In this document: positions 1-11,596 of the stretch, one piece after another
Position numbering within the stretch: the first letter of the stretch is position 1
Layout of the letters: every line of letters begins with the position of its first letter
DNA from: Micromonospora sp. PLK6-60
GTDB lineage: Bacteria; Actinomycetota; Actinomycetes; Mycobacteriales; Micromonosporaceae
Assembly: GCF_019890675.1 (NCBI RefSeq)
Contig: NZ_JAIOAA010000010.1
Location: 62,001-126,000, forward strand
DNA: 64,000 nt
Direction: 5' to 3'
Position numbers and translations under genes: made by a program
The notes under the pieces: generated by a model
The model's input: the letters and a program-made list of their open reading frames with translations, nothing else
Told to the model about the DNA's origin: nothing
The model's database searches: none

Positions 1-1
1 G

Positions 2-319
2 GCCGGCCTGCTGCTCGGCGGCTGGGCGCACCTGCTCGCCGTGCCCCCGGCGGTGGCGCTCGGCGCGCTGGCCAGCCGGGCCTGCGCCGGTGCCGCCGGG
101 TACGGCGTCGCGGTGCTCGCCCTGGGCGCGGTCGGCGGCCTGGTCCTCGGCCTGAGCGGGTCGGTCGCGCCGTGGCTGGCCCCGCCGCTGCTGCCGACCG
201 CCCGCGCGCTGGGCGGCCCGCTGGCCGTCGGTCCCGGCCTGGGGCTGACCGGCTGGGCGCTGGCCTGGGCCGCCCTCGCGGTGGCGGGATACGCCTGGCG
301 TCGCCGGTTCCGGGCCTGA
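2..319 (+). CDS. C-terminal part of a membrane protein (5' end outside window)
   Basis: The frame is open from the left edge of the window to a TGA, so only the 3' end of the gene is seen (about 105 residues). The visible part is nearly all Ala, Gly, Leu and Val and reads as three membrane segments, ending in a short basic tail (RRRFRA). A GTG at 41 could be an internal start, but the same frame continues upstream with the same hydrophobic character. No catalytic or binding motif is visible, so no function is assigned. It lies directly upstream of the rplJ leader, in the same direction. Confidence 0.55.
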   Translation, partial: AGLLLGGWAHLLAVPPAVALGALASRACAGAAGYGVAVLALGAVGGLVLGLSGSVAPWLAPPLLPTARALGGPLAVGPGLGLTGWALAWAALAVAGYAWRRRFRA

Positions 320-358
320 CCGCGCCGGGGGAGTGACCCGGAGCACCCCTACCCGGAT

Positions 359-388
359 TTGGTCGATACGGCAAGTGTCGCGTACGCT
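359..388 (+). promoter_or_regulatory. Candidate sigma-70-type promoter of rplJ-rplL
   Basis: TTGGTC at 359-364 and TACGCT at 383-388 are separated by 18 bp. The -10 fits the actinobacterial TAnnnT pattern. It lies just upstream of the L10-type leader, where a promoter is expected. Confidence 0.4.
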
Positions 389-404
389 TCACCCCGAAGT
401 TCCA

Positions 405-530
405 CCCAGAGACCGCTGGTCACCGTGCCCCGGCACGGTCGAAGGTCCCGCCACAACGGGCGACCCGCGCAGGGCGGCAAGCGAAACTCGGCTGTGTTCC
501 TCGTGGTCCGCCGACTGCGACGGTTACCGG
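405..530 (+). promoter_or_regulatory. Ribosomal protein L10 leader (autoregulatory mRNA structure)
   Basis: The untranslated region before rplJ contains the sequence landmarks I associate with L10 leaders: AGACCGCTGGTC near 410 and CGACCCGCGCAGG near 461, with a small hairpin (ACCGTGCC/GGCACGGT, 422-439) between them. In the known family, L10 or the L10(L12)4 complex binds this RNA and represses rplJL. The exact boundaries are estimates. Confidence 0.55.
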
Positions 531-539
531 CCGGCCCTC

Positions 540-570
540 GCCCCGTGCGCCCTGCGCCGGGGCTTTTCTC
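540..570 (+). terminator. Attenuator-like hairpin plus U-run upstream of rplJ
   Basis: GCCCCG (540-545) pairs with CGGGGC (558-563), with GCGC/GCGC stacking inside, and is followed at once by TTTTCTCGTT. This is one of the few hairpins in the window with a real T-tract. It lies between the L10 leader and the rplJ start, which suggests transcription attenuation controlled by the leader. Confidence 0.55.
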
Positions 571-649
571 GTTGTCGGGTCGCCTCCGCCGCCGTCGCGA
601 GCGCCGCTCGTCGACGGTGACCAGCCTCGAGCAACGAGAGAGGAGGGAC

Positions 650-1198
650 ATGGCGGACAAGCCGATCCGGTCCGACAAGGCCACGGCCGTCGCTGAGCTG
701 ACCGAGAGCTTCCGTAGCGCCGGTGCCACGGTGCTGACCGAGTACCGCGGTCTGACGGTTTCCCAGCTCACCCAGCTGCGACGCTCGCTCGGCAAGGAGA
801 CCAGCTACACGGTCGCCAAGAACACGCTGGCGAAGCGTGCGGCGACCGACGCGGGCATCTCCGGCCTCGACGAGCTGTTCACCGGTCCTACCGCGCTGAC
901 TTTCGTTTCGGGCGACGTCGTCGAGGCGGCGAAGGGGCTTCGCGACTTCGCGAAGGCCAACCCGAAGCTCGTCATCAAGGGCGGCGTCTTCGAGGGCAAG
1001 GCCATCACCGCGGCCGAGGTCACGAAGCTCGCCGACCTGGAGTCCCGCGAGGTGCTGCTGGCCAAGCTGGCCGGTGCCATGAAGGGCAACCTGAGCAAGG
1101 CCGCGGCCCTGTTCCAGGCTCCGCTCTCCAAGGCCGTCCGTACGGCGGCCGCCCTGGCGGACAAGAAGCGCGAGCAGGAGGGCGCCGAGGCGGCCTGA
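650..1198 (+). CDS. rplJ: 50S ribosomal protein L10
   Basis: L10 forms the base of the ribosomal stalk and anchors the L7/L12 dimers on the large subunit. The 182-residue product begins MADKPIRSDKATAVAEL and has the family motif TVLTEYRGLTVSQLTQLRRSL followed by VAKNTLAKRA, with the Lys/Ala-rich L12-binding helix at the C-terminus (near KKREQEGAEAA). The ATG at 650 was chosen because of the strong AGGAGG at 641-646; the same frame runs further upstream, but through the leader RNA. rplL follows after 54 bp, as in most bacteria. Expression is probably set by the upstream leader and attenuator. Confidence 0.97.
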   Translation: MADKPIRSDKATAVAELTESFRSAGATVLTEYRGLTVSQLTQLRRSLGKETSYTVAKNTLAKRAATDAGISGLDELFTGPTALTFVSGDVVEAAKGLRDFAKANPKLVIKGGVFEGKAITAAEVTKLADLESREVLLAKLAGAMKGNLSKAAALFQAPLSKAVRTAAALADKKREQEGAEAA

Positions 1199-1252
1199 GG
1201 CCCCCCGGCGCACCAGATTCTTACCTAACAGTTTCAGGAAAGGACGCCAGAC

Positions 1253-1642
1253 ATGGCGAAGCTCAGCACCGACGAGCTGCTCGACGCGTTCAAGGAGATG
1301 ACGCTGATCGAGCTCTCCGAGTTCGTGAAGCAGTTCGAGGAGACCTTCGAGGTCACCGCCGCCGCCCCGGTCGCCATGGCCGCGGGTGCCCCGGCCGCCG
1401 GCGGCGCTGCCGCCCCGGCCGAGGAGGAGAAGGACGAGTTCGACGTCATCCTCGAGGCTGACGGCGGCAAGAAGATCCAGGTCATCAAGGTCGTGCGCGA
1501 GCTGACCGGCCTGGGCCTCAAGGAGGCCAAGGACCTGGTCGAGGCCGCGCCGAAGGCCATCCTGGAGAAGGCCAACAAGGAGACCGCCGAGAAGGCCAAG
1601 GCCAAGCTCGAGGGCGAGGGCGCCAAGGTCACCATGAAGTGA
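1253..1642 (+). CDS. rplL: 50S ribosomal protein L7/L12
   Basis: L7/L12 is the mobile stalk protein that recruits translational GTPases (EF-Tu, EF-G). The 129-residue product shows the N-terminal dimerisation domain (DELLDAFKEMTLIELSEFV), an Ala/Gly/Pro-rich hinge around residues 37-58, and the C-terminal factor-binding domain (KKIQVIKVVRELTGLGLKEA). The start has AGGAAAGGA upstream. It is the second gene of the rplJL unit and is followed by a stable hairpin. Confidence 0.98.
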   Translation: MAKLSTDELLDAFKEMTLIELSEFVKQFEETFEVTAAAPVAMAAGAPAAGGAAAPAEEEKDEFDVILEADGGKKIQVIKVVRELTGLGLKEAKDLVEAAPKAILEKANKETAEKAKAKLEGEGAKVTMK

Positions 1643-1698
1643 CCTTGCTTCCCCTGATGCGTGTCCGGCTCGCGTGAGCCGGGGCACACCATCTCCTG

Positions 1699-1734
1699 GC
1701 GGGCGGTGTTCCTCATTCGAGGATCACCGCCCGC
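1699..1734 (+). terminator. Long hairpin in the rplL-rpoB gap (terminator or attenuator)
   Basis: GCGGGCGGTG (1699-1708) pairs perfectly with CACCGCCCGC (1725-1734), and an inner TCCTC/GAGGA stem closes on an ATTC loop. No U-run follows. A smaller hairpin (CCGGCT/AGCCGG, 1665-1682) precedes it. In other bacteria this gap partly terminates transcription so that L7/L12 exceeds RNA polymerase; the same role here is inference. Confidence 0.6.
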
Positions 1735-2066
1735 TGTGGTTGTCGGTGTACGCCCCGCGACGGCGTGAGCAGGGCCGGTGGCGCCCGGATCGGGGGTTTC
1801 CGGCGCCCTGCCGCGGTAGCCCGCCGGAGGGAAAGAGCCCGACCGACCGGTACCGGCCCTTGACGCGGCACCACGCTGCCAGGCACGCTGACATCAGCAA
1901 GACCTTCCGCGCTTGCGACGGCCACCACTTGGGTAATGGCAGCGGCGGCACCACAACGCCGCCGACAAACCCGAGCGGCCCACGGGAACGTTGCGTTCCG
2001 AGCGGCCCGGGACACCCCGTTCAAGGGGCTCCCGAGGCAAGTTCCGCAACGGCCTGCGGGGTGGGC
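1735..2066. other. Non-coding spacer between rplL and rpoB
   Basis: No convincing gene is seen in this 332-bp stretch. Short frames on both strands lack a ribosome binding site and recognisable protein character. It probably contains extra leader or processing elements of the rplL-rpoB transcript, but I could not define any. Confidence 0.5.
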
Positions 2067-2095
2067 TGGACAGCGGTTAGCCTCTCGGCTACACT
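2067..2095 (+). promoter_or_regulatory. Promoter of rpoB-rpoC
   Basis: TGGACA (2067-2072), a 17-bp spacer and TACACT (2090-2095) form a near-ideal housekeeping promoter. Transcription would begin near 2102, giving an untranslated leader of about 120 nt before rpoB. Confidence 0.65.
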
Positions 2096-2222
2096 GCTAG
2101 TTTGCGCTGCCTTCCGACTTGACCCCTGCTCGGAAATGTCCGTTTACGGATAATTCTGGTGGGGTCATTGGAGTGCACGCGTACCAGCCGTTCTGCAGCA
2201 CCGGTCCTCGGAAGGACGCATC

Positions 2223-5200
2223 TTGGCAGCTTCCCGCCCTGCGAAGACCAGTCGTACGTCGAGTGCTTTCGCTCCCCGCCGAGTTTCATTCGGTCGGATC
2301 ACCGAACATCTCGAGGTCCCCAACCTCCTTGCCATCCAGAACGAGTCCTTCGACTGGCTCGTCGGCAACGAGGCTTGGCAGGGCCGGTCGGCGGACGACC
2401 CGCACGCACGATCGGGTCTCGCGGAGATCCTCGACGAGATCAGTCCCATTGAGGACTTCTCCGGCACCATGTCGCTGTCCTTCTCGGCTCCGCGCTTCGA
2501 CGAGGTCAAGGCCTCGATCGAGGAGTGCAAGGAGAAGGACCTGACCTACTGCGCCCCGCTGTTCGTGACCGCGGAGTTCACCAACAACACCACCGGCGAG
2601 ATCAAGAGCCAGACGGTGTTCATGGGTGACTTCCCGATGATGACGCCGAAGGGCACCTTCATCATCAACGGCACCGAGCGCGTCGTGGTCAGCCAGCTCG
2701 TCCGCTCGCCGGGCGTGTACTTCGACAAGCAGCCGGACAAGACCTCCGACCGCGACCTCTCCAGCGTCAAGGTCATCCCGAGCCGGGGTGCCTGGCTGGA
2801 GTTCGACATCGACAAGCGCGACACGGTCGGCGTCCGCATCGACCGCAAGCGCCGGCAGGCCGTCACGGTCCTGCTCAAGGCCATCGGATGGTCGGCCGAG
2901 CAGATCCGTGAGAAGTTCGGCTGGTCCGAGCTGATGATGACCACGCTCGAGAAGGACCACATCGCCAGCCAGGACGAGGCGCTGCTCGACATCTACCGCA
3001 AGCTCCGCCCTGGCGAGCCGCCGACCCGCGAGAACGCCCAGACCCTGCTCGACAACCTCTTCTTCAACCCGAAGCGGTACGACGTCGCCAAGGTCGGTCG
3101 TTACAAGTTCAACAAGAAGCTCGAAGTGGGTGTGCCGATCACCACCGGCACGCTGACCGAGGACGACATCGTCGCCACCGTGGAATACCTCTGCCGGCTG
3201 CACGCCGGTGAGGAGGGCTACGAGGCCGACGACATCGACCACTTCGGCAACCGGCGCCTGCGCACCGTGGGTGAGCTGATCCAGAACCAGGTTCGGGTCG
3301 GCCTCTCCCGCATGGAGCGGGTCGTCCGCGAGCGGATGACTACCCAGGACGTCGAGGCGATCACGCCGCAGACCCTGATCAACATCCGCCCCGTGGTGGC
3401 GGCGATCAAGGAGTTCTTCGGCACCTCGCAGCTGTCCCAGTTCATGGACCAGACCAACCCGCTGGCGGGCCTGACCCACCGGCGCCGGCTGAGCGCGCTC
3501 GGCCCGGGTGGTCTGTCCCGGGAGCGGGCCGGCTTCGAGGTCCGCGACGTGCACCCGTCCCACTACGGCCGGATGTGCCCGATCGAGACGCCGGAAGGCC
3601 CGAACATCGGCCTGATCGGCGCGCTGTCCACCTTCGCCCGGGTCAACCCGTTCGGCTTCATCGAGACGCCGTACCGGAAGGTCATCGACGGTCGGGTCAC
3701 CGACCAGATCGACTACCTGACCGCGGACGAGGAGGACCGGTTCGTCAAGGCGCAGGCCAACGCCCCGCTGCGGGCGGACGGCACGTTCGCCGAGGACCGC
3801 GTCCTGGTCCGCCGTAAGGGCGGCGAGACCGAGGACGTCGCGCCGGGGGCCGTCGACTACATGGACGTGTCGCCGCGGCAGATGACCTCGGTCGCGACCG
3901 CGATGATCCCGTTCCTCGAGCACGACGACGCCAACCGGGCACTGATGGGCGCGAACATGCAGCGCCAGGCGGTGCCGCTGGTCAAGGCCGAGTCCCCGCT
4001 GGTCGGCACCGGGATGGAATACCGCGCGGCCGTGGACGCCGGTGACGTGGTCGTCGCCGAGGTCGGCGGTGTGGTCGAGGACCTCTGCGCGGACTACATC
4101 ACGGTCCACCAGGACGACGGCCACCGCCGGACGTACCTGCTGCACAAGTTCCGCCGCTCCAACGCCGGCTCCTGCGTCAACCAGAAGCCGGTCGTCTTCG
4201 AGGGCGACCGCGTCGAGGCCGGTCAGGTCATCGCCGACGGTCCGTGCACCGACGAGGGCGAGATGGCGCTCGGGCGCAACCTGCTCGTGGCGTTCATGAC
4301 CTGGGAGGGCCACAACTACGAGGACGCGATCATCCTGTCGCAGCGCCTCGTGCAGCAGGACGTGCTCACCTCGATCCACATCGAGGAGCACGAGGTCGAC
4401 GCCCGGGACACCAAGCTCGGTCCGGAGGAGATCACCCGCGACATCCCGAACGTCAGCGAGGAGATGCTCGCCGACCTCGACGAGCGCGGCATCATCCGGA
4501 TCGGCGCCGAGGTCGTCCCCGGCGACATCCTGGTCGGCAAGGTCACCCCGAAGGGTGAGACCGAGCTGACCCCGGAGGAGCGGCTGCTCCGCGCGATCTT
4601 CGGTGAGAAGGCGCGCGAGGTCCGGGACACCTCGCTGAAGGTGCCGCACGGTGAGACCGGCACGGTCATCGGCGTGCGTACCTTCTCCCGCGAGGACGGC
4701 GACGAGCTGCCCCCGGGCGTCAACGAGCTGGTCCGGGTCTACGTGGCCCAGAAGCGCAAGATCCAGGACGGTGACAAGCTCGCGGGCCGGCACGGCAACA
4801 AGGGCGTCATCTCCAAGATCCTGCCGGTCGAGGACATGCCGTTCCTGGAGGACGGCACCCCGGTCGACATCGTGCTGAACCCGCTCGGTGTGCCGTCCCG
4901 GATGAACATCGGCCAGGTCCTGGAGACCCACCTCGGGTGGGTGGCCAAGACCGGCTGGAGCGTGGACGGCGAGGACGAGGAGTGGAAGCGCCAGCTCCGC
5001 TCGATCGACGCGCACGAGTCCGAGCCGGACACCAACGTGGCCACCCCGGTCTTCGACGGTGCCCGCGAGGAGGAGATCTCCGGTCTGCTCGCGTCGACCC
5101 TGCCCAACCGGGACGGCAAGCAGCTGATCGGGCGCAGCGGCAAGGCGCAGCTGTTCGACGGTCGCTCCGGCGAGCCGCTGCCGGACCCGATCGCGGTCGG

Positions 5201-5654
5201 CTACGTCTACATCCTCAAGCTCAACCACCTGGTCGACGACAAGATCCACGCCCGGTCGACCGGCCCGTACTCGATGATCACGCAGCAGCCGCTGGGTGGT
5301 AAGGCGCAGTTCGGTGGCCAGCGCTTCGGTGAGATGGAGTGCTGGGCGATGCAGGCGTACGGCGCCGCCTACGCCCTGCAGGAGCTGCTGACGATCAAGT
5401 CCGACGACGTCCTCGGCCGGGTGAAGGTCTACGAGGCGATCGTCAAGGGCGAGAACATCCCCGAGCCGGGCATCCCGGAGTCGTTCAAGGTGCTGCTCAA
5501 GGAGCTGCAGTCGCTGTGCCTCAACGTCGAGGTGCTCTCCAGCGACGGCGTGGCCCTGGAGATGCGCGAGACCGACGACGAGGTGTTCCGGGCGGCGGAG
5601 GAGCTGGGCATCGACCTGTCCCGGCGCGAGCCGAGCTCGGTCGAAGAGGTCTGA
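2223..5654 (+). CDS. rpoB: DNA-directed RNA polymerase subunit beta
   Basis: This is the beta subunit of RNA polymerase, forming one side of the active-site cleft. The product is 1,143 residues, the normal actinobacterial length. The TTG at 2223 is preceded by GGAAGGA at 2210-2216, and the protein then reads AASRPAKTSRTSSAF, as in other actinomycetes. The rifampicin region is at residues 400-424: D409, H419 and S424 (E. coli D516, H526, S531) are unchanged, while A415 and R420 replace the Ser522 and Lys527 found in E. coli and Mycobacterium tuberculosis. The conserved GNKGV segment and the C-terminal GGKAQFGGQRFGEMEVWA-like motif (here GEMECWAM) are present. It is cotranscribed with rpoC across an 80-bp gap. 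Confidence 0.99.
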   Translation: MAASRPAKTSRTSSAFAPRRVSFGRITEHLEVPNLLAIQNESFDWLVGNEAWQGRSADDPHARSGLAEILDEISPIEDFSGTMSLSFSAPRFDEVKASIEECKEKDLTYCAPLFVTAEFTNNTTGEIKSQTVFMGDFPMMTPKGTFIINGTERVVVSQLVRSPGVYFDKQPDKTSDRDLSSVKVIPSRGAWLEFDIDKRDTVGVRIDRKRRQAVTVLLKAIGWSAEQIREKFGWSELMMTTLEKDHIASQDEALLDIYRKLRPGEPPTRENAQTLLDNLFFNPKRYDVAKVGRYKFNKKLEVGVPITTGTLTEDDIVATVEYLCRLHAGEEGYEADDIDHFGNRRLRTVGELIQNQVRVGLSRMERVVRERMTTQDVEAITPQTLINIRPVVAAIKEFFGTSQLSQFMDQTNPLAGLTHRRRLSALGPGGLSRERAGFEVRDVHPSHYGRMCPIETPEGPNIGLIGALSTFARVNPFGFIETPYRKVIDGRVTDQIDYLTADEEDRFVKAQANAPLRADGTFAEDRVLVRRKGGETEDVAPGAVDYMDVSPRQMTSVATAMIPFLEHDDANRALMGANMQRQAVPLVKAESPLVGTGMEYRAAVDAGDVVVAEVGGVVEDLCADYITVHQDDGHRRTYLLHKFRRSNAGSCVNQKPVVFEGDRVEAGQVIADGPCTDEGEMALGRNLLVAFMTWEGHNYEDAIILSQRLVQQDVLTSIHIEEHEVDARDTKLGPEEITRDIPNVSEEMLADLDERGIIRIGAEVVPGDILVGKVTPKGETELTPEERLLRAIFGEKAREVRDTSLKVPHGETGTVIGVRTFSREDGDELPPGVNELVRVYVAQKRKIQDGDKLAGRHGNKGVISKILPVEDMPFLEDGTPVDIVLNPLGVPSRMNIGQVLETHLGWVAKTGWSVDGEDEEWKRQLRSIDAHESEPDTNVATPVFDGAREEEISGLLASTLPNRDGKQLIGRSGKAQLFDGRSGEPLPDPIAVGYVYILKLNHLVDDKIHARSTGPYSMITQQPLGGKAQFGGQRFGEMECWAMQAYGAAYALQELLTIKSDDVLGRVKVYEAIVKGENIPEPGIPESFKVLLKELQSLCLNVEVLSSDGVALEMRETDDEVFRAAEELGIDLSRREPSSVEEV

Positions 5655-5661
5655 GGTGAAC

Positions 5662-5691
5662 GGTCGGGAGCCGGTTCGCCGGCTCCCGACC
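5662..5691 (+). other. UUCG-capped hairpin in the rpoB-rpoC spacer
   Basis: GGTCGGGAGCCGG (5662-5674) pairs without mismatch with CCGGCTCCCGACC (5679-5691) around a TTCG tetraloop. No U-run follows, so it more likely marks RNA processing or stability, or modulates rpoC translation, than termination. Confidence 0.7.
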
Positions 5692-5734
5692 CCACCCACT
5701 AGCTAGCAGTACAGACGACGACATAGGGGACATA

Positions 5735-9625
<3,891 letters not shown>

Positions 9626-9632
9626 GCAGTGA

Positions 9633-9673
9633 CACGACGAAGCCCCCGGCCTCCCGCCGGGGGCTTCGTCGTG
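9633..9673 (+). terminator. rpoBC terminator
   Basis: An 18-bp perfect stem (9633-9650 with 9656-9673) with a CTCCC loop directly follows the rpoC stop. There is no U-run, as is common for actinobacterial terminators. Confidence 0.85.
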
Positions 9674-9706
9674 CCCGGGCCGCCCGGCACCGGGCATGAT
9701 GGGGCC

Positions 9707-10075
9707 ATGACCACCGCACCCGGGCCGGCACCCGTCGGGTACGCGGGCACCCGCCACCCGCTGGATCCGGACCCGGCCCGCGCCACCAAGGCCCGGGCGG
9801 TCTTCGCGCTCGGGCTGATCGCGGCGCTGACCGGCCTGTTCGTGGGCGGGATCGTGCCGGCGACGATCGCCCTGCAACTGTCCCGGCAGGCGCGCCGTGA
9901 GGCGTGGGCCTCCGGCGGCTTCCTGACCGGGGGCGCCTGGCTGCGCCGCGGCGAGCGGCTGGCCTGGGTCGGTCTGGTGCTCGCCGCGGTAGCGCTGGTC
10001 GGCGCGCTGGTCGTCGGGGTGGTCCGGTGGGCGGATGCGCCCTTCGGGCAGGACTACGCCCCCAACATCGACTGA
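9707..10075 (+). CDS. Small two-pass membrane protein, unknown function
   Basis: The product of 122 residues has two hydrophobic segments: about 27-50 (VFALGLIAALTGLFVGGIVP) and about 85-110 (LAWVGLVLAAVALVGALVVG). A basic stretch between them contains RQARREA and LRRGERLAW. The ATG at 9707 starts MTTAPGPAPVGYAG. I do not recognise a named family, although the layout resembles DUF4190-type small membrane proteins, of which the next gene is a clearer example. It sits between rpoC and the rpsL operon, where many bacteria have no gene. Confidence 0.6.
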   Translation: MTTAPGPAPVGYAGTRHPLDPDPARATKARAVFALGLIAALTGLFVGGIVPATIALQLSRQARREAWASGGFLTGGAWLRRGERLAWVGLVLAAVALVGALVVGVVRWADAPFGQDYAPNID

Positions 10076-10181
10076 CCGCCGCCGGATCCTCGCGCCGGGC
10101 CCGGACGGGGAGCGTGCCGGCGGTAGCCTGACCGGTGTCCGTCGCGTGACGGTGGGCGTGGCTGGCCAGGAGGAGGAGCGC

Positions 10182-11123
10182 GTGACGGAACCGGTGCCGC
10201 CGGCGGCGGGTGACCCGGGACGCTCCGGGGAGGGCTCCGCGCCGGGCGGGGACGGCGGGCCGGGCGACCGGAGTCCGGCGTCGGCGCGGTGGGACGAACC
10301 GGCGAGCCTGCCGCCGGAGACCGCCTCCGTCGGGTACGCGCCACCGCCCGTGCCGCCGACCGGCCAGCCCGCGCCGGGGACCAGCCCATACCCGGGCCAG
10401 CCGTACTCCGGGCAGCCGTACTCGGGCCAGCCGTACCCCGGGCAGCCGTACCCCGGGCAGCCGTACCCCGGGCAGCCGTACCCCGGGCCGCCGTACTCGG
10501 GCCAGCCGTACCCCGGCCAGCCGTACTCGGGCCCGCCGCACTCGGGGCAGCCCTACCCGGGCGGGGGGCCCGTTGGGCCGTACCCTCCGGGCGGGCCGGC
10601 GTCCGGCGGCCCGATGCGGCCCGGCTGGCCGGCACCCGGTTCGTGGGGTCCGCCGCCGGGGCCCGGGTGGCCGCCCGCGCCGGCCCACCCCGGTTGGGGC
10701 GGCCCCCGGCCGTCGCGTGAGCCGGCCCGGCCGCCGAAGCGGATCGACCCGGTGCCGGGTACGCCGTTCGGGGTGGTCCACCTGGACGTGCCGCCGGTCA
10801 CCTCCGGCCTGGCCACCGCGTCGCTGCTGGTGGGTATCGTCTCGATCCTGGTCTCGCTGCTGGTGCTCTGCGTCGGCCTCGCCGCCCGGAGCGCGGGCGG
10901 GGTCTGGGCCGCCGGCGCCATCACCGTGCTGGGCGCGATCGCCGGGACGGCCGCGATCGTGACCGGTCTGCTCGGGTCGCGGCAGATCCGCCGGCCGGCC
11001 GCCCCGCCGGAGGTCCGGTTCGCCGGCCGCGGGCTGGCCCGGGCCGGGCTGATCTGCGGTTGCGTCGGGCTGGGGCTGAGCCTGCTCGGCCTGGCGCTGG
11101 CCCTGGTGCTGCAGTTCACGTGA
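10182..11123 (+). CDS. Proline-rich protein with C-terminal DUF4190-like membrane domain
   Basis: The product is 313 residues. Residues about 1-190 are low-complexity and Pro/Gly-rich, with a run of pentapeptides QPYPG, QPYSG and PPYSG encoded by 15-bp repeats around 10385-10565. Residues about 205-312 form a membrane domain of DUF4190 type: VTSGLATASLLVGIVSILVS, a second segment ending in a short basic loop (GSRQIRR), and a third C-terminal segment. The GTG at 10182 is chosen because AGGAGGAG lies directly upstream. Such proteins are probably inner-membrane proteins with an exposed flexible N-terminus; no function is known. Confidence 0.65.
   Translation: MTEPVPPAAGDPGRSGEGSAPGGDGGPGDRSPASARWDEPASLPPETASVGYAPPPVPPTGQPAPGTSPYPGQPYSGQPYSGQPYPGQPYPGQPYPGQPYPGPPYSGQPYPGQPYSGPPHSGQPYPGGGPVGPYPPGGPASGGPMRPGWPAPGSWGPPPGPGWPPAPAHPGWGGPRPSREPARPPKRIDPVPGTPFGVVHLDVPPVTSGLATASLLVGIVSILVSLLVLCVGLAARSAGGVWAAGAITVLGAIAGTAAIVTGLLGSRQIRRPAAPPEVRFAGRGLARAGLICGCVGLGLSLLGLALALVLQFT
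10385..10565 (+). repeat. In-frame 15-bp repeats encoding QPYPG/QPYSG
   Basis: About a dozen copies of a 15-bp unit (CAGCCGTACCCCGGG and variants) encode pentapeptides in the proline-rich part of the DUF4190-like protein. The copies are near-identical, so copy number may vary between strains. Confidence 0.8.
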
Positions 11124-11261
11124 CGGCGGTCGCTACGGGCCCGAGCGGCCGTACCCGGGGCGAGCCGGTACACTTGACGTCGTAGGTGCCCATCGTGGGC
11201 GTACGGGGACGACGGTTCGAGGACGACGGGTTGCGACGCAGCCCACTCCGACCGTTCCGTT

Positions 11262-11290
11262 TTGACCTGTGCGGCTGTGGTAGGTACTCT
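11262..11290 (+). promoter_or_regulatory. Promoter of the rpsL-rpsG-fusA-tuf operon
   Basis: TTGACC (11262-11267), a 17-bp spacer and TACTCT (11285-11290) match the housekeeping consensus well. Transcription would begin near 11297. Confidence 0.7.
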
Positions 11291-11296
11291 TTCCCC

Positions 11297-11596
11297 TTGT
11301 GCCCGGGCCCGCCCGGGCAACTCGTGCGTGCGCTGGCGCCGGTGCCCCCGGTGATCGCGCGGCGACACGACAAAGGCCCAAGACCCGGCGCGTGGTGAGC
11401 CGCGTGCCGGTGACAGAAAGCCGGTTACGCGCGCGAGCGACGACACCGGACCGCGATCCGGGCGACACGCCCGACCGCGGGTGCTGGGGCCGCCGTCAGG
11501 CGGACCCGGTTGGAATGTAGGAGAGCCGTCCATCCGGCCGGCTAAGAGCAGACGGCGCGGTCGCCTAGCAGCGGCCGAAGGGAGCGGAGAAACCCG
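11297..11596 (+). promoter_or_regulatory. Long untranslated leader of the rpsL operon
   Basis: About 300 nt of untranslated RNA are predicted between the promoter and rpsL. It contains GCGACACGCCCGACCGCGGG at 11462-11481, which recurs exactly at 16290-16309 in the rpsJ leader. No convincing open frame is present. A regulatory role is inferred from the length and the shared motif. Confidence 0.4.

Noticed and set aside
333..620. Open frames across the L10 leader
   Set aside because: They run through conserved RNA structure and a terminator hairpin and lack coding character.
1674..2153. Open frames in the rplL-rpoB gap
   Set aside because: They cross a strong hairpin and the rpoB promoter; composition is not protein-like.
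2286..5699. 1,137-codon open frame antisense to rpoB
   Set aside because: It mirrors the codon bias of rpoB; the translation is Leu/Val/Asp/Arg-rich with no motifs and no ribosome binding site. The same applies to long antisense frames over rpoC (5699-9877) and fusA (12376-14250).
10385..10565. Possible CRISPR or tandem regulatory repeat
   Set aside because: The repeat unit is 15 bp, in frame and spacer-free; it encodes a pentapeptide array.
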